Part shown: positions 56,657-64,000 of the stretch, in pieces
Layout: every line of letters begins with the position of its first letter
Numbering within the stretch: position 1 is the first letter of the stretch
Source of the DNA: Aneurinibacillus sp. Ricciae_BoGa-3
Lineage (GTDB): Bacteria; Bacillota; Bacilli; Aneurinibacillales; Aneurinibacillaceae
DNA: 64,000 bases
NCBI RefSeq assembly: GCF_028421645.1
Contig: NZ_CP116887.1
Span: forward strand, 2,916,001 to 2,980,000
Reading direction: 5' to 3'
Notes under the pieces: model-generated
Database searches by the model: none
Seen by the model: only the letters and a program-made list of their open reading frames with translations
Told to the model about the DNA's origin: nothing
Translations under genes and position numbers: made by a program

Positions 56657-56958
56657 GTGTCATTAGCCCCTTTGCTTTTGGATCGTATTATTCCATACCC
56701 TATTTGTATTACATTAACACCTTTATCATGAAAATAGTGAACCAAACGGACAGACCTCGGGAGGAATACCTTGGTGCACTTCAGGCGCCCTCCTGTTCAC
56801 CGTTGTCCCATTTCCATTATACAAATTTAGTAGAAAAAATAGAACTAGCTTTGTTATGATTTCGTCTCAGCCTTCAGGCGGAGACCTACTCACCTATCGA
56901 CACTTCTGCTACAATGTTGGAAAAGGGCGACCTATTTGCAGCAAGGACGTGATTACAC
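56657..56958. other. Intergenic region between secreted protein and ybaK
   Basis: About 300 bp with no supported gene. It should hold the two divergent promoters; none is clear. No RNA structure was recognised. Confidence 0.5.
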
Positions 56959-57441
56959 ATGGCGCATAAAACGAATGCGGTCCGGATTCTGGAGCAATTA
57001 AAGATACCGTACGAAATAAGAGAATATGAAGTAGACGAGTCCGATCTGTCAGCCGGGAGCGTCGCGAAAAAAATCGGCATTCCGCTGGAGCAAGTATACA
57101 AAACACTTGTTGTCCGCGGCGACAAAACAGGCGTTATGCTGGCCTGCATACCCGGAGATAAAGAATTAAACCTTAAGGCCCTGGCCTCTGCCAGTGGAAA
57201 CAAAAAGGCAGAGGTCGTGCCTCTTAAAGAAGTCCAGCCCCTAACCGGTTACATTCGGGGTGGCGTCTCTCCCATTGGCACGAAAAAGAAGTATTCGGTG
57301 TACATAGCAGAAGAAATAGAGGGCCTGGCCTGGGTATCCTTAAGCGCGGGGGTGCGGGGATGCCAGATGATTCTCACGCCCGAAAATCTGTTGGTAGCCA
57401 CCGGCGCAGCCTGTGCAGCGATAGTAAAAGACATGGCCTAG
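56959..57441 (+). CDS. Cys-tRNA(Pro)/aminoacyl-tRNA deacylase, YbaK/EbsC family
   Basis: A 160-residue editing enzyme that removes cysteine wrongly loaded on tRNA-Pro. Family features: KTNAVRILEQLKIPYEIREY, KIGIPLEQVYKTLVVRGDK with the catalytic Lys, GYIRGGVSPIGTKKKY and ILTPENLLVATGA. ATG after AAGGACG. Stands alone. Confidence 0.94.
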   Translation: MAHKTNAVRILEQLKIPYEIREYEVDESDLSAGSVAKKIGIPLEQVYKTLVVRGDKTGVMLACIPGDKELNLKALASASGNKKAEVVPLKEVQPLTGYIRGGVSPIGTKKKYSVYIAEEIEGLAWVSLSAGVRGCQMILTPENLLVATGAACAAIVKDMA

Positions 57442-57720
57442 GCATATTCCCCTGTTATGCCAGAAAAAGGACAGCATCTGTGCACTATGCGACAATTTTT
57501 TCGACATCTTGAGAGAAAGTGTCGATGAAAAAATTCTGTTATTTCTATTCTGTAAGCGGTATAGTTGTATTTGAGATTGTTACCCCCCCAGGTACTCTCC
57601 TCTTGCAATGTTCCTTTCAACAACATCCTCTTTTGGCGCTCATGCGGGCGTCTCTTTTTTTTATATGTTCATAAGCATGCGCATACGCTTATGCAAGATG
57701 TTTATCTGATTAGCGGGCAC
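57442..57720. other. Gene-free, hairpin-rich region downstream of ybaK
   Basis: Contains a long bulged hairpin AATTTTTT-CGACA/TGTCG-atg-AAAAAATT (about 57494-57535), a weak plus-strand terminator (GGCGC/GCGTC 57635-57652, then T run 57655-57663) and CATAAGC/GCTTATG (57669-57691). No reading frame with support. Could be a 3' untranslated region or a small RNA; not recognised. Confidence 0.4.
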
Positions 57721-57765
57721 AAAAAAACGGGCCATCTATTCCCCTGAATTTATGAAAAGATGGCC
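57721..57765 (-). terminator. Terminator of gene 57774-58103
   Basis: Stem GGCCATCT/AGATGGCC (57730-57737, 57758-57765) followed on the minus strand by CGTTTTTTT. Confidence 0.85.
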
Positions 57766-57773
57766 GCAAGCCA

Positions 57774-58103
57774 CTACCGGATTTTTCGCCAAATGGACCC
57801 GGGAAACCTGCCTGTATAATAGACTTTATCCAGCCGTGTTCTGCTCACTACATTGATCACTAAGTCACCATATTCAATTGTGCCGCCCCTTGGAAGATCG
57901 GCCCAGCGTCCTGAGAATCTGCCATACTGCGCGCCGAACCGTCCATAAAATGCGTTGGATGGCCCTGCATTTGTAAGACCAGCCCACCAGATTTCATCAC
58001 CAACGTGTCTTATATAGTAGATTCCGCCATCGTCGCAGCTCCAGATACCGGTAAGCATCCCTTCAACTCGCGAGTTATTTATCATAGGTTCCATATCGTG
58101 CAT
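57774..58103 (-). CDS. Small beta-rich hypothetical protein, 109 aa
   Basis: A cytoplasmic protein rich in Gly, Trp and Tyr: MLTGIWSCDDGGIYYIRHVG, WWAGLTNAG, FSGRWADLPRGGT, LDKVYYTGRFPGSIW. The pattern suggests an antiparallel beta barrel of the lipocalin/avidin kind found in uncharacterised Bacillales proteins. ATG 58103 has GAGGGGG about 8 nt upstream. Function unknown. Confidence 0.75.
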   Translation of the reverse strand: MHDMEPMINNSRVEGMLTGIWSCDDGGIYYIRHVGDEIWWAGLTNAGPSNAFYGRFGAQYGRFSGRWADLPRGGTIEYGDLVINVVSRTRLDKVYYTGRFPGSIWRKIR

Positions 58104-58190
58104 TACTCTTACCCCCTCCCTTTCCATACACAGGATATGAATTCGGCAGGGTAAATGTCTCTGTTCATATTAGAAAACTTGACTGACGGC

Positions 58191-58228
58191 AAAAAAAACG
58201 CCAATCTGTGTTGTTAGTCAGACTGGCG
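58191..58228 (-). terminator. Terminator of pyrB
   Basis: 10-bp stem with one G-U pair (58199-58208, 58219-58228) and eight T on the minus strand. Confidence 0.85.
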
Positions 58229-58336
58229 GCCTTGATCATTTGCTTTATTCTTTTGTTGCATCAACTACGGTGCGTACCCGCTCGATTGGCATCCTTTAAC
58301 ACCTTCTTCTGCTTCATTCATGGTTTACGTTTGTCT

Positions 58337-59257
58337 TTACCGGTTAAAACACTTTTGGATTAACGCCATGCGAATATACAGACCATTCTGCGCCTGCCTA
58401 AAATAAGCCGCTCTCGGATCCTGGTCCACTTCGACTGCAATTTCTCCAGCTCGCGGCAGCGGGTGAAGAATAATGCTATCCTGCTTCATAAAACCAAGAA
58501 TGTCGCGGTCAATGATATATTGTCCGCGGGCTTTTTCGTACTCGTCCAGTGACATAAAGCGCTCTTTCTGAATGCGCGTCTGGTAAAGCACGTCCGCGTT
58601 AGCGGCAACCTTTGCTAAATCATATTCTTCCACGTATGTAATGCCTTTTTCATCGAGGTATTTTTTAACCGTACTCGGAATTTGCACATTTTCCGGGGCG
58701 GTAAACGAGATGTGGATGTTGTGGTAGTTGGTCAGCAAATAACAAAGGGAGTGAACCGTCCGTCCGTTGGCCAGGTCGCCGATCATAACAATGTTCAAAT
58801 CGTCCAGGCGCCCGATTTCTTTCTGTATGGTATACAGATCCAGCAGCGCCTGTGAGGGGTGCTCACCTGCTCCGTCTCCCGCGTTAATAATCGGTACGGT
58901 TGCTACGGCAGCCGCCCTTTCAGCCGCACCGATATCCGTATGCCTAATAACGATGACGTCGCTGTACGCTGAAACCACCCGAATCGTGTCCTCCAGGGTC
59001 TCCCCTTTTATGGTAGAGGAGAATTGGGCGGCATTCTCTGTTCCTATGACTTTACCCCCCAGACGCGACATGGCCGACTCAAAGGAAAGCCTCGTGCGGG
59101 TGCTTGGCTCAAAAAATAAGGTTGTCAGAACCTTGTTGGCATACCGGTCGCTGCCACCCGCTTCAACTACGTCTTCCATGGACCGCGTAATGTCAAATAT
59201 CTCGTCCAGCATTTTGCGGTTAAATTGCTTGGCTCCAAGCACATGATACAGCTCCAT
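58337..59257 (-). CDS. pyrB: Aspartate carbamoyltransferase, E. coli-like catalytic chain
   Basis: A 306-residue enzyme that carbamoylates aspartate in pyrimidine synthesis. Carbamoyl-phosphate site FFEPSTRTRLSFESA at about residue 50; aspartate site HPLPRAGEIAVEVDQDPRAA. INAGDGAGEHPSQALLDLYT and DVLYQTRIQKERF match the enteric type better than the B. subtilis pyr-operon type. ATG 59257 follows GAGGAGG. It is monocistronic, with no pyrI regulatory gene, no other pyr gene nearby and no visible PyrR attenuator, so it may be a second copy or an independently regulated one. Confidence 0.94.
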   Translation of the reverse strand: MELYHVLGAKQFNRKMLDEIFDITRSMEDVVEAGGSDRYANKVLTTLFFEPSTRTRLSFESAMSRLGGKVIGTENAAQFSSTIKGETLEDTIRVVSAYSDVIVIRHTDIGAAERAAAVATVPIINAGDGAGEHPSQALLDLYTIQKEIGRLDDLNIVMIGDLANGRTVHSLCYLLTNYHNIHISFTAPENVQIPSTVKKYLDEKGITYVEEYDLAKVAANADVLYQTRIQKERFMSLDEYEKARGQYIIDRDILGFMKQDSIILHPLPRAGEIAVEVDQDPRAAYFRQAQNGLYIRMALIQKCFNR

Positions 59258-59365
59258 AAACCGATCCTCCTCATAATGGAAAAACAAACACTCCGGGATT
59301 TACTATAACATATCTGCCTGTGGGCAGGGGATCACATTTTAGCCGTAGGCAAATGGGTATGTAGA

Positions 59366-59392
59366 AAACCACTCCAAATGATGGAGTGGTTT
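59366..59392 (-). terminator. Terminator of S1-domain gene
   Basis: Stem AAACCACTCC/GGAGTGGTTT, 7-nt loop, short T run. Confidence 0.8.
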
Positions 59393-59412
59393 ATTTTATC
59401 ATGGTAAGAGGC

Positions 59413-59814
59413 TTATCGTCTTTTTTCGCGCTTGCCGAGATCGCCCATTTTATCTTCACTTGTTTTCATCCACTTCTTCATCATGGATTCAAAGTCTTCT
59501 TTTCCTCCCTGGTCGCCACCACGAGGGCCACCACGGCGGTCATCACGTTTCTTAAAGGGACGGCGTTCTTCCTTCTTTTCCTCATTAATCCGCATAGTTA
59601 GAGAAATTTTACCGTCATCTTTAATTTCAAGTACTTTAACTGTTACTTTGTCACCAACTTTGACAAATTGGTTAATATCTTCTACATAAGAGGAGGCAAC
59701 CTGCGAGATGTGTACCAGACCCTGTTTGTTTTCACCGATATTAACAAAAGCGCCAAAAGATTGGACTCCTACCACGGTACCTTCAATAATATTGCCAACA
59801 GCGATGTTACTCAA
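59413..59814 (-). CDS. S1 RNA-binding domain protein (YugI/general stress protein 13-like)
   Basis: A 133-residue protein. The S1 OB-fold covers residues 4-75 (GNIIEGTVVGVQSFGAFVNI, QGLVHISQVASSYV, VGDKVTVKVLEIKDDGKISL); the rest is a charged Arg/Gly/Lys tail (RRGGPRGGDQGGKED). Ribosome- or RNA-associated by family. TTG start with GGGGGAA about 5 nt upstream. Confidence 0.9.
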   Translation of the reverse strand: MSNIAVGNIIEGTVVGVQSFGAFVNIGENKQGLVHISQVASSYVEDINQFVKVGDKVTVKVLEIKDDGKISLTMRINEEKKEERRPFKKRDDRRGGPRGGDQGGKEDFESMMKKWMKTSEDKMGDLGKREKRR

Positions 59815-59959
59815 AAAATGTTCCCCCTATAAAGTTTTACTATAAGCTAACTATACATGAAAAGAAGTAAATAATAAAGATTTTTAACATGACGTATTCT
59901 TACAATTCATAATTATATAGTATGCCCACCAGTCTTCAAAGGTACACACCCCTTTAGAT

Positions 59960-62431
59960 TTAGGATTGGTTTTCCTCATGGATACTGGCAATTTGGTGGA
60001 CAGACGATAGATGCTCGTTATCATCCAAATCAATGATTTTTCGGCCCACCGACCCCTGATCATTGACAGACTGTTTATGCATATACTCTTTCCAATCTAA
60101 TGCAACCTGATTTCCTTTATCGGTAATCGCAATCAGGTTGCGATCAAATGATTCCTCAATCAGGGCGACGGCAACTTCATGGGGCTGCACTTTGCGCCGG
60201 CGGATGATTACAATTCCTTTACCCCCACGCCCCTGTACAGTAAACTGGCTTACCGGTGTTCTTTTGCAAATTCCATCCAGCGTAATAATCTGCAGCACAT
60301 TGCCTTCGTCAGGCCCAAGAAGGAATGAGCCAATAATCGTGTCTTCTTCCTCAAGCTTCATCGCTTTAACCCCGGCCGTGTTGCGGCCAGTAACAGGCAC
60401 TTCCTGCAATGGAAAACGTATCGCCTGCCCTGTTCGCGATACAAGCAGCATCTCTTCGGTTCCCTGCGAAAGGTGTACGCATTCGACGTGGTCATCACTT
60501 TTAAGTTTAACAGCCGTGATTCCCCGTTTTTTCTGGTTAGTGTTGTACTCTTCAACTTTTGTTTGTTTCACCATGCCGCCGCGGGTTACAAAGACGAAAG
60601 ACGAATCTTTAATCGACTCAACGGAATCAATCGGCCAGACAGAGACAATTCGCTCGTCTTTGCCGAGGGATACCACATTCACCAGGCTCGTCCCAATATC
60701 CTTCCACCTGGCATCTGGAATTTCATAGATCGGAATATCAAAGAAACTGCCTTCGTTTGTCATGATAAGCAGTCTGTGTATCGTATTCGTTTTAAACAGG
60801 AAGCGGACCCGGTCGCCTTCCTTCAGTCCACATGTTTCAACACTGGCTCCGGAACTGTTAAAAGACCGCATCGACGCACGTTTAACGTATTGATCTTCAG
60901 AAATGGTGAGAATCACTTCCTCGGATGGGACCGTTACCGAAATATCAACCTCAATTTCTTCGATTTTGTCCTGCAGAATCGTGCGGCGCTCATTTCCGTA
61001 CTTGTCCCTCACTTCGGCAAGCTCTTTCTCAATGACCCGGTTCATTTTCTTCTCGCTGGCCAAAATACCTCTCCATGCGTCGATTTTTTTCTCCAGGTCG
61101 CTTTGTTCTTTTTCATACTTGATAATGTCCAGGCGGGTTAACTGGTGCAGCCTGATATCGAGTATGGCTTCAGCCTGGTCATATGTAAAATCGTACTCGT
61201 TCATCAAACGGGTACGGGCATCCTCCCTGCCTTCTGAATCCATAATCGTGTCAATAACCTGGCGCAGAATGGAAATGGCCTTAATAATCCCTTCCACGAT
61301 GTGCAGGCGTTTTTCCGCCCGGTCCAGGTCGTATTGTGTGCGCCGGGTAACGACCTCTCTCTTGTGCGCAATGTAGGCCTGCAATATTCCCTTCAGCCCA
61401 AGCTGCTGTGGCCTCGTGTCGGCTATCACGAGCATATTAAAACTATACGAAATCTGCAGGTCCGTCTTTTTGAAGAGGTAGTTCATAATCCCTTCTATAT
61501 CCGCTTCCTTGCGAACTTCCATGACGATGCGCAGTCCTTCTCTGTCGGTTTCATCGCGCACCTCGAGAAGCCCATCCACATTTTTCTCTATGATCTCTTC
61601 TTCAATCTGGGATACAAGCGCTTTCTTTTTCACAGTATACGGAATTTCATCCACAACAATATGCTGCCTGCCCTGTTTCCCTGTTTCAATATGCGTTTTT
61701 GAGCGAATAATGATACGGCCTGCACCTTTCTCATACGCTTTGCGCAGCTCATCCCTGCCTTGTATAATCCCACCGCCCGGCAGATCAGGTCCAGGAATGT
61801 ACTGCATCAGGTCATCCAGCGTGATGTCCTGGTTGTTTAATAGTGCGATCGTTCCATCAATCACTTCACGCAAGTTATGAGTCGGAATTTCGGTGGCAAA
61901 CCCGATGGAAATTCCGGTAACGCCATTGACCAGCAGATTAGGGTAACGCGCCGGGAGAACAACAGGCTCTTTCGTCGTATTGTCGTAATTCGGAATAAAA
62001 TCGACCGTGTCTTTCTCAATATCCGTCAGCATCTCGGTTGCGATTGGCATAAGCCTTGCTTCAGTGTACCGCATCGCTGCGGCATTGTCCCCGTCAACCG
62101 TTCCCCAGTGGCCGTGACCATCAATTAACGGCTCACGCATTTTAAACGCTTGTGCCAGATTAACCATCGTCTCGTAAATCGATGAATCACCATGCGGGTG
62201 GTAATTCCCCATAACATCCCCGACTGTTTTAGCCGATTTCCGGTATGGGCGATCAGGGGTATTCTTCTCCTTATACATCGAATACAGAACCCTGCGCTGA
62301 ACCGGTTTAAGACCATCCCGAACGTCCGGGATGGCCCTAGATAGGATGATATATCGCGCATAATCGGTAAAGCGTGAACGATAAACATCACGCACACTCA
62401 TCTGCAAAAACTCTTCGTGTGACAGCGACAT
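59960..62431 (-). CDS. parC: DNA topoisomerase IV subunit A
   Basis: An 823-residue type IIA topoisomerase subunit that decatenates daughter chromosomes. The catalytic tyrosine is Tyr122 in AAMRYTEARL; the quinolone-determining region reads HPHGDSSIYETM, which is the sensitive form at both Ser83 and Glu87. The C-terminal part has the beta-pinwheel repeats (QGRGGKGIVIIRR). It starts 6 nt after the parE stop. Its neighbour and length favour ParC over GyrA. Confidence 0.95.
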   Translation of the reverse strand: MSLSHEEFLQMSVRDVYRSRFTDYARYIILSRAIPDVRDGLKPVQRRVLYSMYKEKNTPDRPYRKSAKTVGDVMGNYHPHGDSSIYETMVNLAQAFKMREPLIDGHGHWGTVDGDNAAAMRYTEARLMPIATEMLTDIEKDTVDFIPNYDNTTKEPVVLPARYPNLLVNGVTGISIGFATEIPTHNLREVIDGTIALLNNQDITLDDLMQYIPGPDLPGGGIIQGRDELRKAYEKGAGRIIIRSKTHIETGKQGRQHIVVDEIPYTVKKKALVSQIEEEIIEKNVDGLLEVRDETDREGLRIVMEVRKEADIEGIMNYLFKKTDLQISYSFNMLVIADTRPQQLGLKGILQAYIAHKREVVTRRTQYDLDRAEKRLHIVEGIIKAISILRQVIDTIMDSEGREDARTRLMNEYDFTYDQAEAILDIRLHQLTRLDIIKYEKEQSDLEKKIDAWRGILASEKKMNRVIEKELAEVRDKYGNERRTILQDKIEEIEVDISVTVPSEEVILTISEDQYVKRASMRSFNSSGASVETCGLKEGDRVRFLFKTNTIHRLLIMTNEGSFFDIPIYEIPDARWKDIGTSLVNVVSLGKDERIVSVWPIDSVESIKDSSFVFVTRGGMVKQTKVEEYNTNQKKRGITAVKLKSDDHVECVHLSQGTEEMLLVSRTGQAIRFPLQEVPVTGRNTAGVKAMKLEEEDTIIGSFLLGPDEGNVLQIITLDGICKRTPVSQFTVQGRGGKGIVIIRRRKVQPHEVAVALIEESFDRNLIAITDKGNQVALDWKEYMHKQSVNDQGSVGRKIIDLDDNEHLSSVHQIASIHEENQS

Positions 62432-62437
62432 ACCTGT

Positions 62438-64000
62438 CTATTCCTCCTCCATTACAAATTTTACATTCGTTTCTATCCAATCACGCCGTGGGGGAACTTT
62501 ATCGCCCATCAGAATTGTCACGATACGTTCGGCTTCCGCTGCTTCTTCCAGGTCAACCTGAATAAGCTTGCGCGTCTGTGGATTCATTGTGGTATCCCAC
62601 AGCTGTTCCGCATTCATCTCGCCAAGTCCTTTGTAACGCTGGATTTCTGCTGACTTACCAAATTCCTTCTGTGCCGCGTCCTTTTCTTCCTCGGTCCAGG
62701 CATAGACGATATCCTGTCCTTTCTTTAATTGCCGATACACTTTGTACAGCGGAGGCTGGGCAATAAATACCTTGCCCCTTTTAATCAGTTCAGGGAAATA
62801 CCTGTAGAAGAGAGTAAGCAAGAGGATTTGAATGTGGGCTCCATCATAGTCAGCATCTGTCATGATAATGATTTTATTAAACGTACAGTTGTTGGCGTTA
62901 AACTCATCGCCTATTCCTGTTCCGATAACTTCCACAATCGTATTGATTTCTTCATTGCCATTCGGCCCAATGATTTCATAGATTTTCTTCTTTTCTACGT
63001 TGATAGGCTTGCCCCTAAGGCTCAACACAGCCTGAAAATTGCGGTTGCGGCCGTTGATCGCCGACCCGCCGGCGCTGTCCCCCTCCACGATAAACAGCTC
63101 ATTATTTTCCGGATCCTTTTTGCTCGGCGGCGTGTATTTATCGCTAATTGAGCGTTTGCCCTTCTTTTTCCCCTTCTTATTCGGGTTGCGCAGCGCTTCT
63201 GCCGCTTTTCGAATCTCTTCCTTAATGCGGCGGGCTTCAATCGCACGCTCAATGAGCAGCCGGGCAAAATCCGGATTTTCCTCTAAATAGTAGCTCATCC
63301 GCTCACTGATATAGCCTTCCACAGCAGAACGGGCTTCTTCACTTCCCAGTTTATCTTTCGTCTGGCTTTCAAACTGCGGATCGTCCATTCTTATGCTTAA
63401 GACGGCCATTAGTCCTTCCCGATAATCGTTGCCGCTTAGATTCTTATCGTTCTTCTTGAGCATGGTATTGCGGCGCGCATAATCGTTGAGCACTTTGGTA
63501 AAGGCATTGCGAAAACCAGAGACATGCGTGCCTTCATCAATCGTTGGAATCGTATTAACATAAGACAGAAGATTCTCAGAGGAATTATCATTGAACTGGA
63601 AGGCCAGTTCAACATCGATACCGTCTTTCTCCCCTTCAAAGTAAACAATATCATGCAGGGTGTTCTTGCCGTCATTCAAATACTGAATAAACGCCTTGAT
63701 GCCTTCCTCAAAATGGAATGTTTCCTCTACCTTCGTTCCCGGGCGGTTATCTTCGAGCACGATGGTTACGCCTTTCAGCAAAAAGGCGTTGTCACGCAGC
63801 CGTTCGCGCAGCACATTGTACATAACTGTAGTATCTGCAAATACCCTGCTGTCGGGTTTAAACGTTACGCGCGTTCCGCGTTTGCGTGTTTCTCCCACGT
63901 TCTCCAGACTTGTTACCGGATAGCCAACTTGCGCGCTGTTGACATCACCATCCGGTCCCGGAATATATTCAAACCGCTGCTTGTACGTATGTCCATCGCG
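62438..64000 (-). CDS. parE: DNA topoisomerase IV subunit B (partial, N-terminus beyond window)
   Basis: 520 residues are visible up to the right edge; the frame stays open to base 64000 (RDGHTYKQRFEYIPGPDGDV), so the apparent Met at 63898 is internal. Toprim motif IVEGDSAGGSAINGRNR and IMTDADYDGAHIQILLLTLF; the end QRYKGLGEMNAEQLWDTTM is conserved. The GHKL ATPase domain is mostly missing. Placed directly before parC, hence ParE rather than GyrB. Confidence 0.95.
   Translation of the reverse strand, partial: RDGHTYKQRFEYIPGPDGDVNSAQVGYPVTSLENVGETRKRGTRVTFKPDSRVFADTTVMYNVLRERLRDNAFLLKGVTIVLEDNRPGTKVEETFHFEEGIKAFIQYLNDGKNTLHDIVYFEGEKDGIDVELAFQFNDNSSENLLSYVNTIPTIDEGTHVSGFRNAFTKVLNDYARRNTMLKKNDKNLSGNDYREGLMAVLSIRMDDPQFESQTKDKLGSEEARSAVEGYISERMSYYLEENPDFARLLIERAIEARRIKEEIRKAAEALRNPNKKGKKKGKRSISDKYTPPSKKDPENNELFIVEGDSAGGSAINGRNRNFQAVLSLRGKPINVEKKKIYEIIGPNGNEEINTIVEVIGTGIGDEFNANNCTFNKIIIMTDADYDGAHIQILLLTLFYRYFPELIKRGKVFIAQPPLYKVYRQLKKGQDIVYAWTEEEKDAAQKEFGKSAEIQRYKGLGEMNAEQLWDTTMNPQTRKLIQVDLEEAAEAERIVTILMGDKVPPRRDWIETNVKFVMEEE

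Noticed and set aside
58229..58336. 15-codon frame MPIERVRTVVDATKE after pyrB
   Set aside because: It has a passable AGGTG but is too short to support without conservation data; it lies in the pyrB 3' region before the terminator.

Overview
The window looks like the chromosome of a spore-forming, low-to-moderate GC Firmicute of the order Bacillales. The evidence is a glgBCDAP-type glycogen operon, an AbrB transition-state regulator, a YpeP-type RNase H protein, a YugI-type S1 protein, a parE-parC pair, strong purine-rich ribosome binding sites and frequent TTG/GTG starts. The protein sequences recall Aneurinibacillus/Brevibacillus-like bacteria, but that is an inference without a database search. 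I see no rRNA, tRNA, CRISPR array, prophage or complete insertion sequence.

Layout. 1-2.1 kb: aspartokinase (cut by the left edge) and an RNase H-like protein. 2.1-12.3 kb: a six-gene glycogen operon on the minus strand, glgB-glgC-glgD-glgA-glgP followed by a GH13 alpha-glucan hydrolase, ending in a hairpin terminator. 12.6-17.7 kb: topoisomerase III translationally coupled to a UvrD-type helicase with an Fe-S nuclease domain. 18-25 kb: an MDR oxidoreductase, a lipoprotein/adaptor/ATPase/permease efflux operon and an O-antigen-ligase-like membrane protein. 25-38 kb: metabolic and envelope genes (M29 aminopeptidase, crotonase-fold protein, iron alcohol dehydrogenase, HEPN/MNT toxin-antitoxin pair, exported oligoendopeptidase F, polysaccharide deacetylase lipoprotein, MOSC protein, NfeD-SPFH pair, MaoC-type dehydratase pair, NAD synthetase). 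38-47.5 kb: TatD hydrolase, glucose-6-phosphate dehydrogenase, aldo/keto reductase, a Tyr/Pro/His-rich small protein, YfcE-like phosphoesterase, DNA polymerase IV, an MBL-fold hydrolase and a frameshifted secreted-protein gene. 47.9-59.8 kb: DinG/YpvA-type helicase, AbrB, CapA-like protein, LysR regulator divergent from leuCD, YbaK deacylase, an E. coli-type aspartate carbamoyltransferase and an S1-domain protein. 59.9-64 kb: parC and parE (cut by the right edge).

The least conventional content is extragenic. A modular repeat family starts with a block TGAGAAAAACATCG(C/T)GGGCCAT. It occurs at four loci, each time 0-10 nt after a stop codon and in the sense direction of that gene: alcohol dehydrogenase (29339), SPFH protein (35938), tatD (38972, minus strand) and the MBL hydrolase (46221). 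The four copies form a size series: a bare 34-bp palindrome, a head-plus-tail copy, and two copies with a ~200-bp module that folds on paper into one long nested hairpin with an intrinsic-terminator-like core. Indels between the two long copies argue that they do not code for protein. This is my main candidate for something undescribed.

Also notable are several small genes with good ribosome binding sites (before nadE, upstream of tatD, a 17-residue-repeat Arg/Lys/Glu protein), a coat-like protein interrupted by an in-frame stop, and a pair of inverted repeats in the lysR-leuC intergenic region that fit a LysR operator.
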